A stretch of DNA of 64,000 bases from Lachnospiraceae bacterium (lineage in GTDB: Bacteria > Bacillota > Clostridia > Lachnospirales > Lachnospiraceae): NCBI GenBank assembly GCA_022845955.1, contig AP025576.1, positions 5,146,001-5,210,000 on the forward strand, read 5' to 3'. Shown in pieces: positions 62,043 to 64,000 of this stretch (its first letter is position 1; every line of letters starts with the position of its first letter). Made by a program: the position numbers and the translations under genes. The notes under the pieces were generated by a model, which worked only from the letters and a program-made list of their open reading frames with translations, was not told where the DNA came from and searched no databases.

Positions 62043-62894
62043 ATGTGCCAAATACAATATGACATCACCTACGACGACCTGAATCCAACATTCCTCTTCA
62101 CCTGCCAGCTGTCCCGAAAGGAACCCGAACGCCCCCACAGCCACGACTTCATAGAAATCGCCCTGATCCTGTCCGGTGAGGGTCATTTTATGCTGGACGG
62201 AAAATGGTATCCCGTCAAAAAAGGCGACGTCCTCCTCATCAACCCCGGCATCCAGCACCACTGCACCTATGCCGCTCCCGATGCCCCCCTTGAAGAATTC
62301 TACGTAGCCTTTACCGACATCCACATCCGCGACATGGAGGCCAACCAAATCCTCTTCCCCGGCCACGAATGCCTTATCCGCCCCGGGGAAAAGACATTTG
62401 TCACCCTCTCCCGCCTCTGCTCCCTCATCAAAACAGAGAGCACAAGCTGCCAGCCGGGACGCTACTTCATGCTAAAAGCCTACGTCACCCAGATGATCCT
62501 CCTCCTCTACCGCGAGCAGGTTGTTGCCCCCATAAGCATTGAAGAAGGCTATGAATTTGAATCCACCAACAAAAAATACGTAGTCGAACAAATCATCGAC
62601 TATCTGGACTGCCATTACAACGAAAAAATATCCCTTGACCAGATAGCCCGCAACATGTACCTCAGCCCCTTTTACATATCCAAAATATTTAAAAGCGAGA
62701 CCGGCGACACCCCCATCAACCACCTCATAAAGGTGAGAATGGAAAAAGCCAGGCTTCTTCTTGACAAACAAAAGGATGCCAGCATCCAGGACATTGCCCT
62801 GTGCGTGGGATACGACGATGCCTACCACTTCAGCAAACTATTTAAAAAACACTTTGGGGAGTCCCCCTCTAAATATAGGAAGAAACAGAATTAG
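62043..62894 (+). CDS. AraC-family regulator with cupin sensor
   Basis: 283 aa. N-terminal cupin (PHSHDFIEIALILSGEGHFMLDGKWYPVKKGDVLLINPGIQHHC) and a C-terminal AraC double HTH (ISLDQIARNMYLSPFYISKIFKSETGDTPINHLIK, then IQDIALCVGYDDAYHFSKLFKKHFGESPSKYR). A typical sugar-responsive activator with no adjacent target operon in the window. AAGGAG lies 13 bases before the ATG, slightly long. The 480-bp gap before it carries the inverted and tandem repeats. Confidence 0.9.
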   Translation: MCQIQYDITYDDLNPTFLFTCQLSRKEPERPHSHDFIEIALILSGEGHFMLDGKWYPVKKGDVLLINPGIQHHCTYAAPDAPLEEFYVAFTDIHIRDMEANQILFPGHECLIRPGEKTFVTLSRLCSLIKTESTSCQPGRYFMLKAYVTQMILLLYREQVVAPISIEEGYEFESTNKKYVVEQIIDYLDCHYNEKISLDQIARNMYLSPFYISKIFKSETGDTPINHLIKVRMEKARLLLDKQKDASIQDIALCVGYDDAYHFSKLFKKHFGESPSKYRKKQN

Positions 62895-63264
62895 AAACAG
62901 ACCGAGGGGCCAGGATTTCAAAAAATCCTGGCCGGATGGAGTACTGGCATAGAATAATCGGAAATAATTCCCATACTACATTTACAGTCCCCCCGGCAAC
63001 TGCTATAATAAAGAAACACCGGCTGCCGGAACTATGTGTAAGCTACTGCCTGCCACAAACAGCCATACCAATCAGCATTTTCTTTTAATTGCCATTTCAA
63101 ATTCTCAGTCCGTATCGGACAATGATTCAATCCCTGTTTACAGAAAACAAATTCTATAGACCAAACACAAAAGAACTATAAAATATAACAGATTAAAAAG
63201 GTAAGATGCGGTTGTCCGGTGTCGTTTTATCAGTTATAATTATATGAAAGGCAGGATTTTACAC
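62895..63264. other. Intergenic region between AraC and Rpn-like genes
   Basis: It contains a perfect 11-bp hairpin GGCCAGGATTT / AAATCCTGGCC (62908-62933) just after the AraC stop, without a T-run, and the promoter of the following gene (63212-63240). I see nothing else in it. Confidence 0.5.
63212..63240 (+). promoter_or_regulatory. Promoter of the Rpn/YhgA-like gene
   Basis: TTGTCC (63212-63217), 17-base spacer, TATAAT (63235-63240). Transcription would begin near 63247, which excludes the ATG at 63244 and supports the start at 63265. Confidence 0.6.
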
Positions 63265-64000
63265 ATGGCTTACGGAACAGGAGGCTGTGTGAAAAAACAC
63301 ACCAAAAAGGTAAGTAAAGAACAAACAGTAAAGAACCCGGCCGTCAAAAGCCCCATTCACCATGAAGATTTGGCACTGAAGACAGCGGCCCAATATTTTG
63401 GCGAAGAATTGATGCCGCTGCTGGGCATCCAGGGTATTGCCAGTTATATCGCCCCTACGGAGACAGTAAAGCTGGAAGCGCGGCAAATGTATCAGGATTT
63501 TAACTACGTAAGGATGGACGGCGTCTGGATTCATCTGGAATTTGAAAGCGATTCCATTACCAACGAAGATCTGAAACGATTCCGGGAGTATGAGGCAGCT
63601 ACCAGCCGGATCCATCACACAGAAGTGATCACCTATGTAATCTGTTCCGCAAAGGTAAAGCGCCCGAAAACAATACTGAAAGAAGGAATTAATGTTTACC
63701 AGGTTAAGGCGGTACGGCTGAGGGGGAAAAACGCGGACCAACTTTTTAAGCGTCTGAAAGAAAACGCAGAGCAGGGGCTGAAACCCGCAAAAGCAGATCT
63801 CGTTTCACTGCTGCTCACGCCGCTGATGTCAGGCCGTCTGCGGATCGAAGAACGCATACGAAAAAGCCTGATTATCCTTCAAAATTCCAGGGAAACAATA
63901 ACCGAAATGGAATTAGAGAAAATGCAGGCGGTTTTGTATACTCTGGCAGACAAATTTCTAACCAAAACGGAATTAAACAGAATAAAGGAGATGATAGCAA
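63265..64000 (+). CDS. Rpn/YhgA-like PD-(D/E)XK nuclease family protein, 3' end outside the window
   Basis: 245 residues visible, open to the end of the window. The stretch ALKTAAQYFGEELMPLLGI, GVWIHLEFESDSITNEDLKRFREYEA and TYVICSAKVKRPKTILKEGINVYQV matches the plan of Rpn/YhgA-like transposase-related nucleases common in Lachnospiraceae, with HLEFES as the likely catalytic strand. The C-terminal part is helical with a coiled character. Members are often numerous per genome and linked to recombination. The family call rests on pattern only. Confidence 0.65.
   Translation, partial: MAYGTGGCVKKHTKKVSKEQTVKNPAVKSPIHHEDLALKTAAQYFGEELMPLLGIQGIASYIAPTETVKLEARQMYQDFNYVRMDGVWIHLEFESDSITNEDLKRFREYEAATSRIHHTEVITYVICSAKVKRPKTILKEGINVYQVKAVRLRGKNADQLFKRLKENAEQGLKPAKADLVSLLLTPLMSGRLRIEERIRKSLIILQNSRETITEMELEKMQAVLYTLADKFLTKTELNRIKEMIA

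Noticed and set aside
63259..63741. 160-codon minus-strand ORF at the right end
   Set aside because: It lies opposite the open Rpn/YhgA-like frame, which has a promoter and recognisable motifs.

Overview
The window reads as a chromosomal segment of a gut-type Clostridia, most like a Lachnospiraceae. The grounds are Shine-Dalgarno sites close to AGGAGG, LplB/LplC-type sugar transporters with lipoprotein binding proteins, His_kinase/AraC two-component systems, anaerobe redox proteins (rubredoxin, desulfoferrodoxin, Mrp, DUF134) and moderate GC. Species is not assigned.

Layout. (1) 43-5157, plus strand: a tightly coupled five-gene cassette: Zn-ribbon protein, SNF2 helicase, DUF3440 PP-loop (IbrA-like) protein, small GNAT/Mom-like protein and ParB-like (IbrB-like) protein. 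It looks like a mobile or phage-derived nucleic-acid modification or defence module. (2) 5154-15694, minus: a glycan operon (LplB, LplC, binding protein, GH2, GH20, GntR-type regulator, GH125). (3) 16075-17806: rubredoxin, NifX-like protein and a divergent pair of XRE regulators, one with an S24 fold that seems to lack its catalytic lysine. (4) 17988-37969: a second glycan region with three formylglycine-type sulfatases, GH2, GH20, GH125, a PHP-domain protein, a diguanylate cyclase, a sensor kinase/AraC response regulator pair and a second LplBC plus binding protein set. GH125 alpha-mannosidase, GH2 beta-mannosidase and GH20 hexosaminidase together point to trimming of N-glycan-type structures, and the sulfatases suggest some of these are sulfated. 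(5) 38292-41285: nucleotidyltransferase, then DUF134, desulfoferrodoxin and Mrp. (6) 41286-43025: a densely structured non-coding region with its own strong minus-strand promoter, next to a LacI-type regulator. (7) 43342-51558: small hypothetical protein, aldo/keto reductase, M20 peptidase and a BMP-type nucleoside ABC transporter. (8) 51761-56515: GntR, clpC, unknown gene and radA, resembling a ctsR-clpC-radA locus with ctsR, mcsA and mcsB absent. (9) 56755-61561: an SH3 membrane protein and the purE-purM-purN-purD operon. (10) 62043-64000: an AraC regulator and the start of an Rpn/YhgA-like PD-(D/E)XK protein cut by the window end.

Several intergenic regions hold long, nearly perfect inverted repeats of 55-140 bp. 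Stem sequences differ between most copies, though two copies share a core. With the cassette at the left edge and the non-coding transcript candidate at 41380-41735, these are the least explained parts of the window. No tRNA, rRNA, CRISPR array, integrase or transposase was recognised.
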